A stretch of DNA of 64,000 nucleotides from Delphinapterus leucas (GCF_002288925.2 NW_022098062.1:10257603-10321602), one strand, 5' to 3'. Counted from the first letter of the stretch, positions 11,095-21,324 are shown. Numbers and translations are program-made. Notes: generated from the sequence alone by a model not told the origin.

Positions 11095-11345
11095 CTAATT
11101 GTGCAGAATCAAGGAGACCCACAGTTGGAAGGGACTTCCAACCTGTCCAATTCAATCCCAACACCTAAAGCTACAGCTCTGTCGCGTCATCCCCTCCACA
11201 TCAGGGGAGTGTCTCCCTTCTGACGGACAACCTATAGTGACAAGAAACCCACTACTTGCAAAGGTTCCCCATCTCTTTGGACAGCCCTGCTGTAAAGTGG
11301 GCTTGATGTCAAATCTCAGACTATCTTAGTTACCCAAAGTTCTCC
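11095..11345 (-). mobile_element. L3/CR1-type LINE 3' fragment
   Basis: CAGTTGGAAGGGACTTCCAAC, then GACAAGAAACCCACTACTTGC and CCATCTCTTTGGACAGCCCTG follow the order of the reverse complement of the ancient mammalian CR1-like LINE 3' region. Diverged; limits approximate. Confidence 0.6.
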
Positions 11346-11374
11346 TCCTCCTCCCAGACCAAGTAAATTCCGTT

Positions 11375-11533
11375 TGATTTGGGGGAGATTTCTTAACCTC
11401 TCTCAGCCTCAATTTCCTTTTTCATAAAGTGGGGATACTAGTAATACCTAATTCAGAGGACTGCTGTGTGAGTCACATGGAACAGTAAATATTCAGGGCT
11501 TGGCACGTAGTAACCCCTCAGGAAATGTTAGTG
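11375..11533 (+). mobile_element. MIR SINE fragment
   Basis: GATTTCTTAACCTCTCTCAGC and CTCAATTTCCTTTTTCATAAAG, then GGGCTTGGCACGTAGTAACCC and AGGAAATGTTAGTGG. The tRNA-like head is missing. Confidence 0.75.
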
Positions 11534-11967
11534 GCTGATAGTTTGCTTTTGAGGAATTGATATGTTCCTTTGCACGAAGGCATTCCTGATATTTTCATCT
11601 TCAGAAGGGATACACACTGTCCAGAGAGTGGGTGTTCTCAGGCACTCTGGAGATGTGGGAGGGGGTGTGTGTCAGAGGTGGCACGTGGCACTGGATGGAG
11701 CAATACCGTTCCATCAGGGCCCAAGGTTACATGGGTCCTGCTGGAGGGTGGGAGGGCCTCCCAAGGAGCAAGCCCCTCTATCCATCACAAGGCTTTCTCT
11801 TCATTCTCACTCCAGGGACCCAGACACCTAGCAGCGCATCAGTTGGGGGTGGGTGGGGGTGCAGGTTCCCTTAATGCACCACCCAGTAAATCATCCTGAT
11901 TTCGTCCAAGGCCAGAGTCCTATCCCAGGATCAGCCTGTCGGAGTTGGAGAACCTCCTTCAAGTGCC

Positions 11968-12102
11968 CTCACTAGCTCTTTGACTTGGGCAGGAAATCTA
12001 AACTCTCTGAGCTTCAGTTTCCTCATCTGTGAAATGAGGACATTGATAATACCCAGCTCATGGACTTTTCATTCTGGAATAAACTGAAATGAGATACCTG
12101 AC
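11968..12102 (+). mobile_element. MIR SINE fragment
   Basis: CTCTTTGACTTGGGCAGG, then GAGCTTCAGTTTCCTCATCTG and TGAAATGAGGACATTGATAAT. Ends about 100 bp before a MaLR-type LTR. Confidence 0.75.
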
Positions 12103-12208
12103 TGATGCCAAGCTTGGTACCTTACTAAAGGACTGCAGATACAGCCTGAATCTGAAGATACAATCTGTGGTCCAGTCAGCTACTAGCCATCGTGGAACAG
12201 GTGGTAGC

Positions 12209-12596
12209 TGTCTTAATCTGCTTGGGCTGCCATAATAAAATACCACAGGCTGGGTAGCCTAAATCTCAGAAATTTGCTTTCTCACAGTTCTGGAGACTGG
12301 AAGTCCAAGACCTAGATGCCAGCAGGCTCAGTGTCTGGCGAGGGTGGTCTCCTTGGGTTGCAGCTGGCTGCCTTCTTGCTGTGTCCTCACATGGCAGAGA
12401 AAGGAGAGAGCGAGCCCTCTGGTGCCTCTTCTTATAAGGGCACTAATCCTACCGAATGATGGCCCCACCCTTATGACATCATTTAACCTTAATTACTTCC
12501 TTAGAGGTTCCATCTCCAAATACAGTCACATGGGGGGCAGTGGGGGCCTCAACATATGAAATTGGTGGGGAGGGGAACAAACATTCAGACCATAAA
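12209..12596 (-). mobile_element. ERVL-MaLR-type solo LTR (MLT1-like)
   Basis: The plus strand reads as the reverse complement of a MaLR LTR. It begins TGTCTTAATCTGCTTGGGCTG, continues TTCTCACAGTTCTGGAGACTGG, then GTGTCCTCACATGGCAGAG, CTTATAAGGGCACTAATCC and CTCAACATATGAAATTGG, and ends near ACATTCAGACCATA. About 388 bp, near full length, with no internal retroviral sequence beside it. Exact subfamily not determined. Confidence 0.8.
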
Positions 12597-13069
12597 ATTA
12601 GCCAAAAGGGGTTTTTAAGTGGCTATATATTTCAACAAATTTCGTGGAGAGAGAGATGGTTGCATGACCACAGCCCACCCCTCCCTACCCCTAGCCTCTT
12701 CTTTCTCAGTGCACTGGCTCTGGGGTACGTCTTTGTAAAAAAGAAGCCAGGAGTCAGCATCTTCAGGGCAATAGGCAAGTCTCCTGACCCCTCAGCCTCA
12801 GCAGCAGTTGAGAGAAAGGTGAGACCCCCCCCAGGTCCCTGTGAGGCCCAGGTCCCTGAGGAGTCAGTCCCTGAAGGTGACAATGACAATGGGACAGACC
12901 CAGACCAAAGGAGCAAGAAGCAGGGAGCTGGCTCAGTGTCTCTGCTCCCTGGCTGAGCCTCCATGGTAACACATATAAAGAATAAGTCATTGGACCTCAC
13001 CCAGCCTCAGTTCGGGGCTGCCCTTGGTACAAGAATGGCTGTCCCCTCTGCAAGGGACAGGTCCAGGAA
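12597..13069. other. Unique sequence, nothing recognised
   Basis: Contains 75-138 codon frames on both strands (12540-13000) that overlap in different phases and partly start inside the LTR. No conserved domain is visible. Confidence 0.45.
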
Positions 13070-13330
13070 GGCCTCATCCTGCTGACGGATTACTGTTCTG
13101 ATGGCCTGGGATTTGCATTTACTTTGCTTTCTCTAACACTGCCTTGTTTATTGCATGGATAGCTCATCTCCCTGATTCATCTTGAGATCATCGTTAAAGG
13201 TTCCTTCTCTGCTCACTGAGATGTCCCTGCTAATCATAAAAACCTATGTTACAATTTCAGATTTATTAAAGCTGTAAACTGGGCAAGGTAGTGACTGTAA
13301 GTCATATTCCCTACTTCTCTGTACCCTCTC
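13070..13330. promoter_or_regulatory. Candidate conserved noncoding element with octamer motif
   Basis: Non-repeat block with an exact ATTTGCAT octamer (13110-13117), plus GCTAATCATAAAAACC and TTCAGATTTATTAAAGCTG. Homeodomain/POU-type motif density and low repeat content are the only support. Confidence 0.3.
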
Positions 13331-13547
13331 AAAATCATATCATTTTATAATACTCTCCCTAAAAATAATTTTATGCCCCCAAACCTTCCTGTAGCCAGCA
13401 GGCAAGGCTTCTTGGACTGGGCTGTCCTCCAGTCGTGCCTTCTTGGCTGTGGGCAGTGGGATCTGACACACTTCCTGGGCAAGCAGCCCCCTCCCCCAAC
13501 TTGAGCAACCCAAAAATGCATCCAGCACAATCCTTAGGGACTAGAAC

Positions 13548-13720
13548 CAGTGAAGCAGACTCCTGGTTTCAAGCCCAGCTCTGCCATTTCCAAGCTGTGA
13601 GACTTAGCCTCTCTGCGACTCAGTTTCCCCACCTGTGAAATAGGGATAATTATGAAATGCATTTTGTAAAGCACTTAGAAAAGTGCCTGCATATAAAGAG
13701 TTCAGTAATAGACACTGTTA
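13548..13720 (+). mobile_element. MIR SINE
   Basis: TTTCAAGCCCAGCTCTGCC (box B region), GCGACTCAGTTTCCCCACCTG, then GTAAAGCACTTAGAAAAGTGC and the TTCAGTAATAGACACTG end. Confidence 0.85.
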
Positions 13721-13727
13721 GGCAGTG

Positions 13728-13830
13728 TCTATTGAGCCCATGTAGTGGATAGGCTCCCGTGGACAATACCATAGATACAGTAGCATCCCTGGCCTCTTAG
13801 AGTCGACAATCTAATTGGGGAAGTGGAACA
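13728..13830 (-). mobile_element. L2 LINE fragment
   Basis: GGACAATACCATAGATACAG, then TCTTAGAGTCGACAATCTAAT and TGGGGAAGTGGAACAT, equivalent to the reverse-oriented L2 phrase gagcttacaatctagtgggg. Lies directly beside a MIR. Confidence 0.55.
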
Positions 13831-14254
13831 TACTCGAAAGAAAGAGCATACCAAGCCCTGACCCACATGGTGTCTGTCATCAGCTCAAGGTCACGTAGCT
13901 ATACCCAGTGAGGACTGTTCTCCGTCTACACCTGCCCCTGCTCCCAAGATCCACAGATTCTTAGAGAAGCATATCCAGTGGCTCAAGCTTTGCTGCTCCT
14001 GCCTTCTCTAGAGAAAACTAGGAAAACTGAGTGCACCCCTGAGTGAGCGCAGAGGAGACTTCCAGGACGACATTCTTGAACGGGCTTTTTCCTGTGCATC
14101 AAAGTTGTGGTTATGATTTCTGCCTTGCAGGGCAGGCTGAGCTCAGCCAGAGGCAAAGAAACATGAGGCTGGGAGAAGTTATGCCTGCTCTGCTTTGCGC
14201 CACCCTCCTTTCTTTTGAGAAATTAAGATGTGAATCCTACTGCCCTCAAAAAAG

Positions 14255-14355
14255 TGCTATGAGTACCCATTGCTGCTCCCGTTCTACAGAAGAGAAGAAC
14301 TGAGGTGCAGAATAGCTTGCTGAAGTCCCTGAATGGAACCAGTGCAGGGCTTGAT
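14255..14355 (-). mobile_element. MIR fragment, highly decayed
   Basis: GTTCTACAGAAGAGAAGAAC, then TGAGGTGCAGAATAGCTTGC fit the reverse MIR core (tttacagatgaggaaactgagg). Weak match. Confidence 0.4.
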
Positions 14356-14599
14356 AAAGTAACTCAGGATCTCATAGAGCAACCTGGCCTGGCCGAAGGT
14401 CCAGGGCAGTTCCCATCCTCACCACCCCTTTCTCCCTACACCAGCTGCTCCTAAAACTGGGTCTAGGAGTCCCCACCCTTTGGTCCACCAGGAAGAGGTC
14501 TCCAATCCCTGGCACAGATAACTCCAGGGACAACACCCATGGCATCTGGAGGCCTCTTAGTTGAAACATCTGCAATTCCAGGCTCAAGAAAGAAGATTC

Positions 14600-15110
14600 G
14601 ATTCTGTAGCTCCGTGTTTGTTGTTGTTGTTTTTCTTAATTTCATCACCATCACCTTAACAATTGCATCTCCAGATTGTTTAATTCCACAATGAAGCCAC
14701 TTCTGCTTACTACTGGCTTATCATCAGCTAGGATTAAGATTTATTTCAAATAAGAGGGGTTCCCCCTCATTCCCCCCTCTTTCATTCGCAAACTAATTTG
14801 CATTACAAAAAATTAAACAAAAGCAGCTTTTTGAATCTCCACTCATTACTCCCATTACATTTGTTAACATCATTATGCTCAACTGAAGATGGCAACTATT
14901 ATCAAACGTTGTAGCGTTTTTGTGGACCTCTTGCTGTATTAGTTTAGAAAATTGCTTTAATGCATATGCTTTTAGAGGTTTAAAATCTACCATGGCATTA
15001 TGAGCTATATAATGCTGTACATTTTTAAATCTAATAGTGCATTGATTTTATCTCATTTTTAAAAAGCATGTTGCACTGAAGCAAAATGTATACCTGTGGT
15101 AAGGAAGAAT
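14600..15110. promoter_or_regulatory. Candidate conserved noncoding element (best of the window)
   Basis: About 500 bp of AT-rich, repeat-free, non-coding sequence packed with homeodomain-type cores: CATTAC, AATTAAAC, ATTAGTTTAG, TTTAATGCATATGC and CTAATAGTGCATTGATTTTA. The site TAATTTGCATTA at 14794-14805 embeds an exact POU octamer (ATTTGCAT). These features are typical of developmental enhancers. Conservation itself was not tested. No reading frame longer than 66 codons crosses it. Confidence 0.45.
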
Positions 15111-15279
15111 ACAAATGCAACTGGGAAAACGCAGAACTAGGCTCCTGACGGGCAGGCCCTCTCCCACTCCCTTCTTCCCCTGAGAAGAAATCACTTCTCC
15201 TGAAACCCAAGTCCTGAGGCCCTAATGGGTATCATGTGTGTGATGGTGGGGGTACTCAGTGACCTCATGATGGGGGAGG

Positions 15280-15535
15280 AAACTGTTCCATTTGGAGCTG
15301 TAAGCAAAAGCAAGCTTCTGCTAGTCATTAACACAGAAAAGCACAGTTTCAAGGGGCAATTACCAAATTTTTATATTCATAGAAATCCAGTTTCCCTGGA
15401 GAGAAAGGCTCAGGTTGGAACACTTATGAAGTGCTGGTTTCTTATGGAAATAAGAATTTTTGGTAATTACACAGGAGCTGCTCTTTATCTGCTTCTGCAT
15501 TTTAATGATGGAGAATGGTATTTTTTTTAGTTTCT
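15280..15535. promoter_or_regulatory. Candidate conserved noncoding element with mirrored homeodomain sites
   Basis: Repeat-free block with AATTACCAAA at 15358-15367 and its exact reverse complement TTTGGTAATT at 15459-15468. GCATTTTAATGATGGAG lies towards the right end. A 101-codon frame (15225-15530) crosses it but shows no domain. Regulatory use is inferred. Confidence 0.4.
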
Positions 15536-16184
15536 TTTTATTATTATTATTAAAGCAGACGCAGACCCACAGCATCCTTGCTGGTATCCCAGGGATCCAT
15601 TCATCCTAATAGCCAAGAACGAGCTTCTGCGACCCTGCTCAGTCACACTCAGTCACTCTGCTCACCAAACCAGAGAGAGCAGAGATGGAAAAGAGACACC
15701 GTCATCACAGCTCCATGCTCTGTCTGCACCTCCCAACTCCTCCTCCGGTTCCTCCCGTCTTCTCCTTCCCCCCACCCGCCCCTCCCCATGCCCAGCCCCC
15801 ATCATGGTGCTGTGTGGAGCATGTTCATTTCTCAGGGAGTCACTTGTAGGGCAAAGAGGTTAAAGTATGAGAAATTCTGTTGCTTACACCCTTTTCTGCA
15901 GCAAACCCCAACCCGGGACTCAGAAACACAAATGATTAAGCATCACCAGAGTGGGGCTCACACAACAAGGCTCCCTGCCTCAGTCTCCCCATGGCTCCTT
16001 TCCCTTCCGCTCCCAATGCCCTGTTGATAGCTTCCGATCCCGTCCCTAATCAGTCCCCTGGGACCCGTGTCGGCCTCCTCCCTCCCCCTGCCCGGTACCC
16101 CATTTCTGAGACCTCACTCCAGGGAATGACCACTCCCTCCCAGGGAGGCCTGCAAAATGACACCAACCACCCTCCCAGAGCTAC
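15536..16184. other. Unique C-rich sequence
   Basis: A pyrimidine-rich stretch (15720-15800) followed by ordinary unique DNA. A 149-codon frame at 15578-16027 has S/P-rich low-complexity composition and no domain. Nothing else seen. Confidence 0.45.
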
Positions 16185-16300
16185 TTGAGCTGATTTTTAA
16201 TGGTTATAAAAGAGGTCAGAGCTTGATTAAGCTTAACAGATCCATTAATTACACCAAACAAAACAAACATAATGAACATAAAAATTTACGGCCTCCGTCA
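16185..16300. promoter_or_regulatory. Candidate conserved noncoding element
   Basis: Short AT-rich repeat-free block with TTTTTAATGGTTATAAAAG, GATTAAGCTTAACAGATCC, ATTAATTACACC and an A/C-rich end. Third block in the 14.6-16.3 kb cluster. Inference from composition and motifs. Confidence 0.35.
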
Positions 16301-16565
16301 CCGGTTCAGATGTATCCCCTTGTCGGGCCTTGACGGATCCTGTGGAACTCATCCATCTCGACACTTTGCAGAATCAGTGGCCACAGGCCGTGTGGAGATG
16401 GTGGAGGTGGAACGACCCCAGTACCCCAGACTCTGCTGCAGAGGGCAGCACCTGGAACCGCATCCCTGGGCTGCTCATCTGTGCACCTGTCTCTCCCGCA
16501 GTCTTGGGGCAGCACGGGTTCAGGTCAGCACAACGGCCACAGCATCCTGGTTAGCACCTCAGCCT

Positions 16566-16765
16566 CTTGGGCCTGACTGCCTGGTCCAGACCCTGGCTTC
16601 ACCACTTAGTAACTGCATGGTGCTGGGCAAGTTAGCCCATCTGTCTGGGTCCGTGAAATGGAGATAGTGATAGCACATAACCCCCTGGGGTTCTTGTTGG
16701 AATTAAATGACTTAATGCCCTAAGGGGTTTGGACTACTGCCTGGTGCATTGTACACGCAATGTCA
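16566..16765 (+). mobile_element. MIR SINE
   Basis: GACTGCCTGGTCCAGACCC, CACCACTTAGTAACTGCATGG, GTGCTGGGCAAGTTAGCCC, then GGAATTAAATGACTTAATGCC and a decayed CTGCCTGGTGCATTG end. Confidence 0.8.
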
Positions 16766-16899
16766 CCTGTGTTTATTTTGGCCTTATTGTTACTGAAGTT
16801 TGCATAAAGACTACAGACCATCTATAGCTCCAGTATATCTTGGGGAACTACATCTTTCTCCCTTTTCGGAAAGACAGGGAAATCTGCCCCAAAGTCACC

Positions 16900-17182
16900 A
16901 AGTATTTATTAAAGTCTACTAAGTGCCTAACCCTTGGTTAGGGGCCGAGAGAGCATCTCAGCCTCGGCAGGTGGTACATGCCCAGAAATGATTTAAAACG
17001 TCAGCAAGAGCCTGGAAGTCTGTCTAATGGAACACTTCCGATCTTGTCATTTTCCCCAGGAGGAAAAGAAGAGCCAGAGAGGTTCAAAGGGACTTGCCTG
17101 AGGCCAGGGAACTACGTAATGACACCACTGGACTAGAACCCTGGGCCCCTGACCAGCCCAAGTGTCCTTCTACTATACCATG
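16900..17182 (-). mobile_element. MIR SINE, extended or interrupted copy
   Basis: AGTATTTATTAAAGTCTACTA followed by AGTGCCTAACCC starts the element. The core resumes with TCATTTTCCCCAGGAGG and GCCAGAGAGGTTCAAAGGG, then ACTTGCCTGAGGCCAGGG and CTAGAACCCTGGGCC. About 70 bp of unassigned sequence lies in the middle. Confidence 0.65.
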
Positions 17183-17324
17183 CTTGCATGCAACTGTGCC
17201 CACCCTCCCACCATGTGGATTATCACAAACTAAGAAGCCGCATGAAGGGTGGTTGGTAAAGAGAAAGTCGTGTAGGAAAATATGAATTGAAATTGGAAAC
17301 CATAACTCTCTGGCTCAGCACCAC

Positions 17325-17633
17325 TTCCTTCGAGACCCTGATGCTCTTTGGTTTCAGAAGCAGCCGTGCTACCTCCTCCAGGCCTTTGCATGGGCTGTTC
17401 TCTCCACCTGGAGTTCCCTCCTTCCCTTCGTGTTCCCCTGACCACCTCTACTGCTGTCTCAAGACTCAGCCCAGGTTTCACCACTTCTTCAACTTTCCTA
17501 CCCCTCCTGAGATCTACCGAAAACAATGGCATCCTCACCACTTCTCGGATCCCCTGTGGCCCTGCCATGGAGCATCCTCTGTATAGCAGTTAATGTACTT
17601 CATTGTGACCTTCTGGGGGCCTTGGTCAGTCTC
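17325..17633 (+). mobile_element. L2 LINE 3' region
   Basis: CAGGCCTTTGCATGGGCTG, TTCTCTCCACCTGGAGTTCC, then AAGACTCAGCCCAGGTTTCAC match the L2 segment coding near the 3' end (tttgcactggctgttccctctgcctggaa). Followed by an oppositely oriented L2 piece. Confidence 0.7.
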
Positions 17634-17763
17634 TTATTCACCCAAAAAATATACTGAGCACCTACTACGTGCCAGGCACTGTCCCAGGCATGGCAGATAT
17701 AGTGGTGAACTAGACAGCCATAGTCCTTGACCTCAGGGAACTTACAATCTAGTAATGCTAATT
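17634..17763 (-). mobile_element. L2 fragment in reverse orientation
   Basis: TACTGAGCACCTACTACGTG, CCAGGCACTGTCCCAGGC, then GGAACTTACAATCTAGTAATG is the reverse L2 3' end. It sits between two plus-strand L2 pieces. Confidence 0.7.
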
Positions 17764-17835
17764 TTGTCTTGTGCATCTTTGAATCTCTGTGCCCAGCACG
17801 GGGCCTCACAAAGAGTCCCTCCATGACGAAAGGAT
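17764..17835 (+). mobile_element. L2 3'-terminal fragment
   Basis: TTGTCTTGTGCATCTTTGAA, then CTGTGCCCAGCACGGGGCC correspond to the L2 terminus. It may be the continuation of the 17325-17633 copy. Confidence 0.5.
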
Positions 17836-18369
17836 GCCTGGAGGAGGGGCAGAGGCTGTCTGGGGAAGACGGCAGGTAGGTAGATTTTTGGGATCTCTTT
17901 ACAGAGCAGGGACAGGAGTTATGGTTCTGCCTGGATCCCACCCACAGGGCTTGCGACAAGCCTAGGGAGTACAGAGATATCCACTCGGTGTGGATTAACC
18001 ATCTATAACCCTCCCCATCTATTGTTCCATCCTCAGATATCAATCCCTGGTAGGTCACTCAGCCTACAAGACCCTGAAAATAGATTTAAATTATTGCTTT
18101 ATTTCCCATCCAGCTCAGGGTGTTGATTTATGCTGCCCAAACAATCAAGCCTTTATCTCAGTCACCCAGCAGCTTTAGCAGCAATTTATCATGGTTTACT
18201 TCTCCCTTTACCACTCGACACCGGGACCGTTGGCTGTGTCCTTCTTTTCTCAGAAAGATGCAGCAAGTGGGCATGAGCGATCACAGTAGCAAAGGCCAGG
18301 GCCGCTTCCTGACAGCCTAGAGTGGGGGGACAAGAAGTTGCTTAACCTGGAGGCCCTTTTATCTTGTGT

Positions 18370-18490
18370 CAAGTGGAAAGAATCCAGGCCTGGAGGGCAG
18401 GGGTCCTATCCCAGCTATGCTGTGAACTAACTGAGCAACCTTGAGCAAATCACTTCCCCTCTCTGGGCCTCCGTCGCCCCATCTTTGACT
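18370..18490 (+). mobile_element. MIR SINE fragment
   Basis: GGGTCCTATCCCAGCTATGC, then CAACCTTGAGCAAATCACTT and CTCTGGGCCTCCGTCGCCCC. The 3' half is lost. Confidence 0.7.
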
Positions 18491-18884
18491 CCCTCTGACC
18501 ACTGAGGTCTTAGGAAAGGGCAGAGCCATCTTGTAGAGCTATCACCCCACAAGGACTCTAGTTTCTTCATTTTAAAAGCCTAACCTGGCCAACTCTACCC
18601 TAGCTTCCCTACTCCACATTAGGGCGTGAACTCCGCAAAACCAGCCCATCTGTGGGAACAGGTGAGCGCACCAAGCAAGAGTGGGGAGGGAAGCCCAGGG
18701 GAGTCAGAAGTGCCAACCAACTTTGAGACAAGACGGTCCAACCATATCAGGGGTCCAGGTTCTGCCTGCTCCCTGTTTTGTGCAACCCGGGAGCTAAGAA
18801 TGGTTTTGACATGGCTGAAATGGTTTTTTAAAAAAGTCAAAAGAAGAATAACATTCCACCACACATAAATATTACATTATTAAA

Positions 18885-19060
18885 TTTTGGTGTCCATAAA
18901 TAAAGTCTTTTGGGCACATAGCCACACACGCTGGTCCACAGAGTGTCTTCGGCTTTTGCCCCACACGGCAGAGATGAAGAGTTGCAACAGAGGCCTTATG
19001 ACCCGCAAAGCCTGAAATATTTACTCTCTGGTCCTTTACAGAAAAAGTCTGCCAACCCTT
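18885..19060 (+). mobile_element. hAT-Charlie non-autonomous DNA transposon (MER3-like)
   Basis: ATAAATAAAGTCTTTTGGGC, then AGAGTTGCAACAGAGGCC, ATGACCCGCAAAGCCTGAAA and TTTACAGAAAAAGTCTGCC up to CCAACCCTTGG. Truncated at the left end. The related copy at 20894-21100 is inverted and more complete. Family name from memory; superfamily more secure. Confidence 0.7.
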
Positions 19061-19314
19061 GGCTAGGTGATTGGCGAGGCCAGAATGCCCATCCTAGATG
19101 TGCCTGAGGCTGGGTCTGTGGCATTAGTTTTCTCTTTAGTTTGGGAAGGAGACTCACTCCTAGCAGGAGGAAAGGATCTCCTGAGGTTTTTATCAGTGAA
19201 AGAAACCCCGCTGGGAGAAGCCAGAGATGAGAGACAGCCCTGAGCCTCCACCACTGGGATGGTTGGGCAGGCTGGCCCCTACCACCCGGTACAGCAAAAA
19301 CAACCAAGGACACT

Positions 19315-19520
19315 GCTTGTCAATCCTGCCCTTGCCCTGCGTACTCCTGCCTCAGAGCCTTTGCCCAAACGCACCCTCTACCCGCGCTGTCCTCCTTCCC
19401 CACCCCAAAGGTCACCTCCTCCAGGAAGGCTTGTCTCTCTCCATCCCAAAGGGCTCCACCACCCACGCCAGAGCCCCTTCAGCACTTCATCAGAACTTCC
19501 CTGCTATCACTTATTTCCTC
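19315..19520 (+). mobile_element. L2 LINE fragment
   Basis: CCTCAGAGCCTTTGCCCAAAC, then CCAAAGGTCACCTCCTCCAGG and AAGGCTTGTCTCTC follow L2 order. The 180-codon frame across 19227-19769 is largely this relic and is not a gene. Confidence 0.65.
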
Positions 19521-20534
19521 TACCGAAGAAGGCAACGAACTTTGAAGACAACAAACTGGTTTCATCTCAGGCGGTTCCAACTGACTTCCTGTGTGGGCTT
19601 CCTGTGTGATAAGGAGTGTGAAGCTGCTCAGAAATCAGCAAGAGACGGTCTTGATCAGCCAGCGATGGTCGCTCCCAGCACCAGAGGGTCAGAGCCCACT
19701 GTGGGCATCTTGCCTTGCCTGCTCTGCTGTGGGCTGGGCACTGGGGAACGGTGTCAACCCCCCTTGTGAACTGTGAGTTCCCGGCTAGCAGTGGCCACAT
19801 CCACCCTGGGCGCCCTGCTGTGCCTGGACCAGAGCTGGTCTCACAGCATCCCCTACCCCACCGGGAGCTGCCAGTGACAATACCCTGACACCAGCCCTTT
19901 CAAAGGCCTCCTGGTAACTAGCACTGAAACACACCTATTTGGCCTGTTCTCAAAGAACTGCCCCGCGAGGCACTGCTGGGCAGGAAACAAACCCGCATCA
20001 CCAATCAGGTCACAGGAGGAAAGGAGAGGCCAGGACAGAAGTGCAGGTTCCAACTCTGGGGAGGAATCCTTGGCATTTACATAGCAAACAACACCCAGGT
20101 GAGGCAGTATGTCAACAAGGCCTGGCTCAGCAGCTCCCCTGTCTTAGCATATTTTAAATGTTTGCCACATGCCAAACGTTAATATTTTAACGGCCGCACA
20201 TCGCTGGCAGGCGGACCAGTGTCCCGAACACAGTGTAAAAATTGAGTGATAACAGCCTGGCTGTACGTGAGGTCAGTGGGGCATCCCCTGAGCCCCACCG
20301 GCCCTCCCAGTGTGTGTTGAATTGCTGCGAATGGGCAGGGTTCTCCTGGCCTGTATGACCTCGAGGCAGCTCCCAGGACCCTTCACAAGTCCCTATACTG
20401 GGAGGATGAAGTGCGTGGAGGGGACCACAAACTCAGTTCTAAGCCCAGCGGCAGTGGCCTCTGTCCGATTATTCAGATAGCTTTGGATATCTGAAATCCA
20501 GCAAGGGCTTTCTTGGGGGCAGGCGCAGAGGGGA
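19521..20534. other. Unique sequence, nothing recognised
   Basis: No repeat called. An imperfect inverted repeat surrounds GCCACATGCC near 20150-20185. A short tandem CTTCCTGTGTG duplication occurs near 19588-19607. Confidence 0.45.
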
Positions 20535-20645
20535 ATGAAAGTTCCCTCACTGATAGAATTCATCAATGAGATTAATTAATCCAGTGGCTCCCAATTACTG
20601 ATATTCCTTAAAACAGAAAACACGTGGCTCAGGGGGAAGGTGGAT
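20535..20645. promoter_or_regulatory. Candidate conserved noncoding element
   Basis: AGAATTCATCAATGAGATTA, then ATTAATCC and CCCAATTACTGATATTCC in a repeat-free block. Dense homeodomain-type cores. No conservation data. Confidence 0.3.
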
Positions 20646-20852
20646 GGCTACACTAAATATCGCGCCCAGTTTTCCTTTCTAAAAATGCACACAAGCGAGA
20701 TGAACAATCAAAAAATCCCGTCTGCCGTATAAGACCTTTGGAAAAAACCCTCTCTGGCTAGAAAGTCTTAGAAGCTACCTGTTACTGCAGGCTTGGCCTC
20801 CAAACTCCTCTGTGAAGCAGCATGGGGATCACAATGACAATTACCTGTTAAT

Positions 20853-21275
20853 AACAACAGCTAGCATTGATGAGCACTCACTAAGTTCTAGGCCAGGGGG
20901 TGGCTGTTTCTGTAAAGGGGGCAGATAAGAAATACTTCCAGCTTTGTGAGCCAGACTCAGTTGTACTGTTGTAGCCCCAAAGCAGCAGAGACACTCCTTA
21001 TAGGAAAGAGTGTAGCTGTGTTCGTTTCTTTTTTTTTTTTTTACAAAAACAGGTGATAGGCCTGATTAGGTCCATGGGCTATAGTTTGCTGATTCCTCTT
21101 CCGGGGGCGGGGGTGTGCTAAGTGTTTTAGGGACATAATCTCATTTAATTTTCATAATAACCCTAGGAGATGGGTACTGTTTTTATACTCATTTTTGGAA
21201 ATAAATTCAGGATCACAGTTAGATTTCTTGCCCAAGATCATAAATTTAATATGCAGTGTGGCTGGAATGCAAACT
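20853..21275 (-). mobile_element. MIR SINE split by a hAT element
   Basis: Left part 20853-20893 (CAGCTAGCATTGATGAGCACT, CACTAAGTTCTAGGC). Right part about 21112-21275 (GTGCTAAGTGTTTTAGGG, CTCATTTAATTTTCATAATAA, then CTTGCCCAAGATCATAAAT). The two halves are collinear in the MIR consensus, with the hAT element between them. Confidence 0.8.
20894..21100 (-). mobile_element. hAT-Charlie non-autonomous transposon nested in MIR (MER3-like)
   Basis: CAGGGGGTGGCTGTTTCTG, CTTTGTGAGCCAGACTCAG, AAAGAGTGTAGCTGTGTTCG, ACAAAAACAGGTGATAGGCC, and CATGGGCTATAGTTTGCTGA. Terminal sequences face each other as inverted ends (CAGGGG...; ...TTCCTCTT decayed). About 205 bp, close to the length I associate with MER3. 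The T12 run is internal expansion. Confidence 0.75.
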
Positions 21276-21324
21276 AATTATATTGTTCTACTTAAAAGTC
21301 TTGTAAAAATAATAATACTCCTAG

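Noticed and set aside
15225..15530. 101-codon frame across the candidate conserved block
   Set aside because: The block's features are motif-like and AT-rich, with no domain visible. Noncoding constraint is the simpler reading, though a codon-substitution test would settle it.
20140..20190. Inverted repeat around GCCACATGCC
   Set aside because: Only short imperfect arms in AT-rich DNA, within what chance allows.
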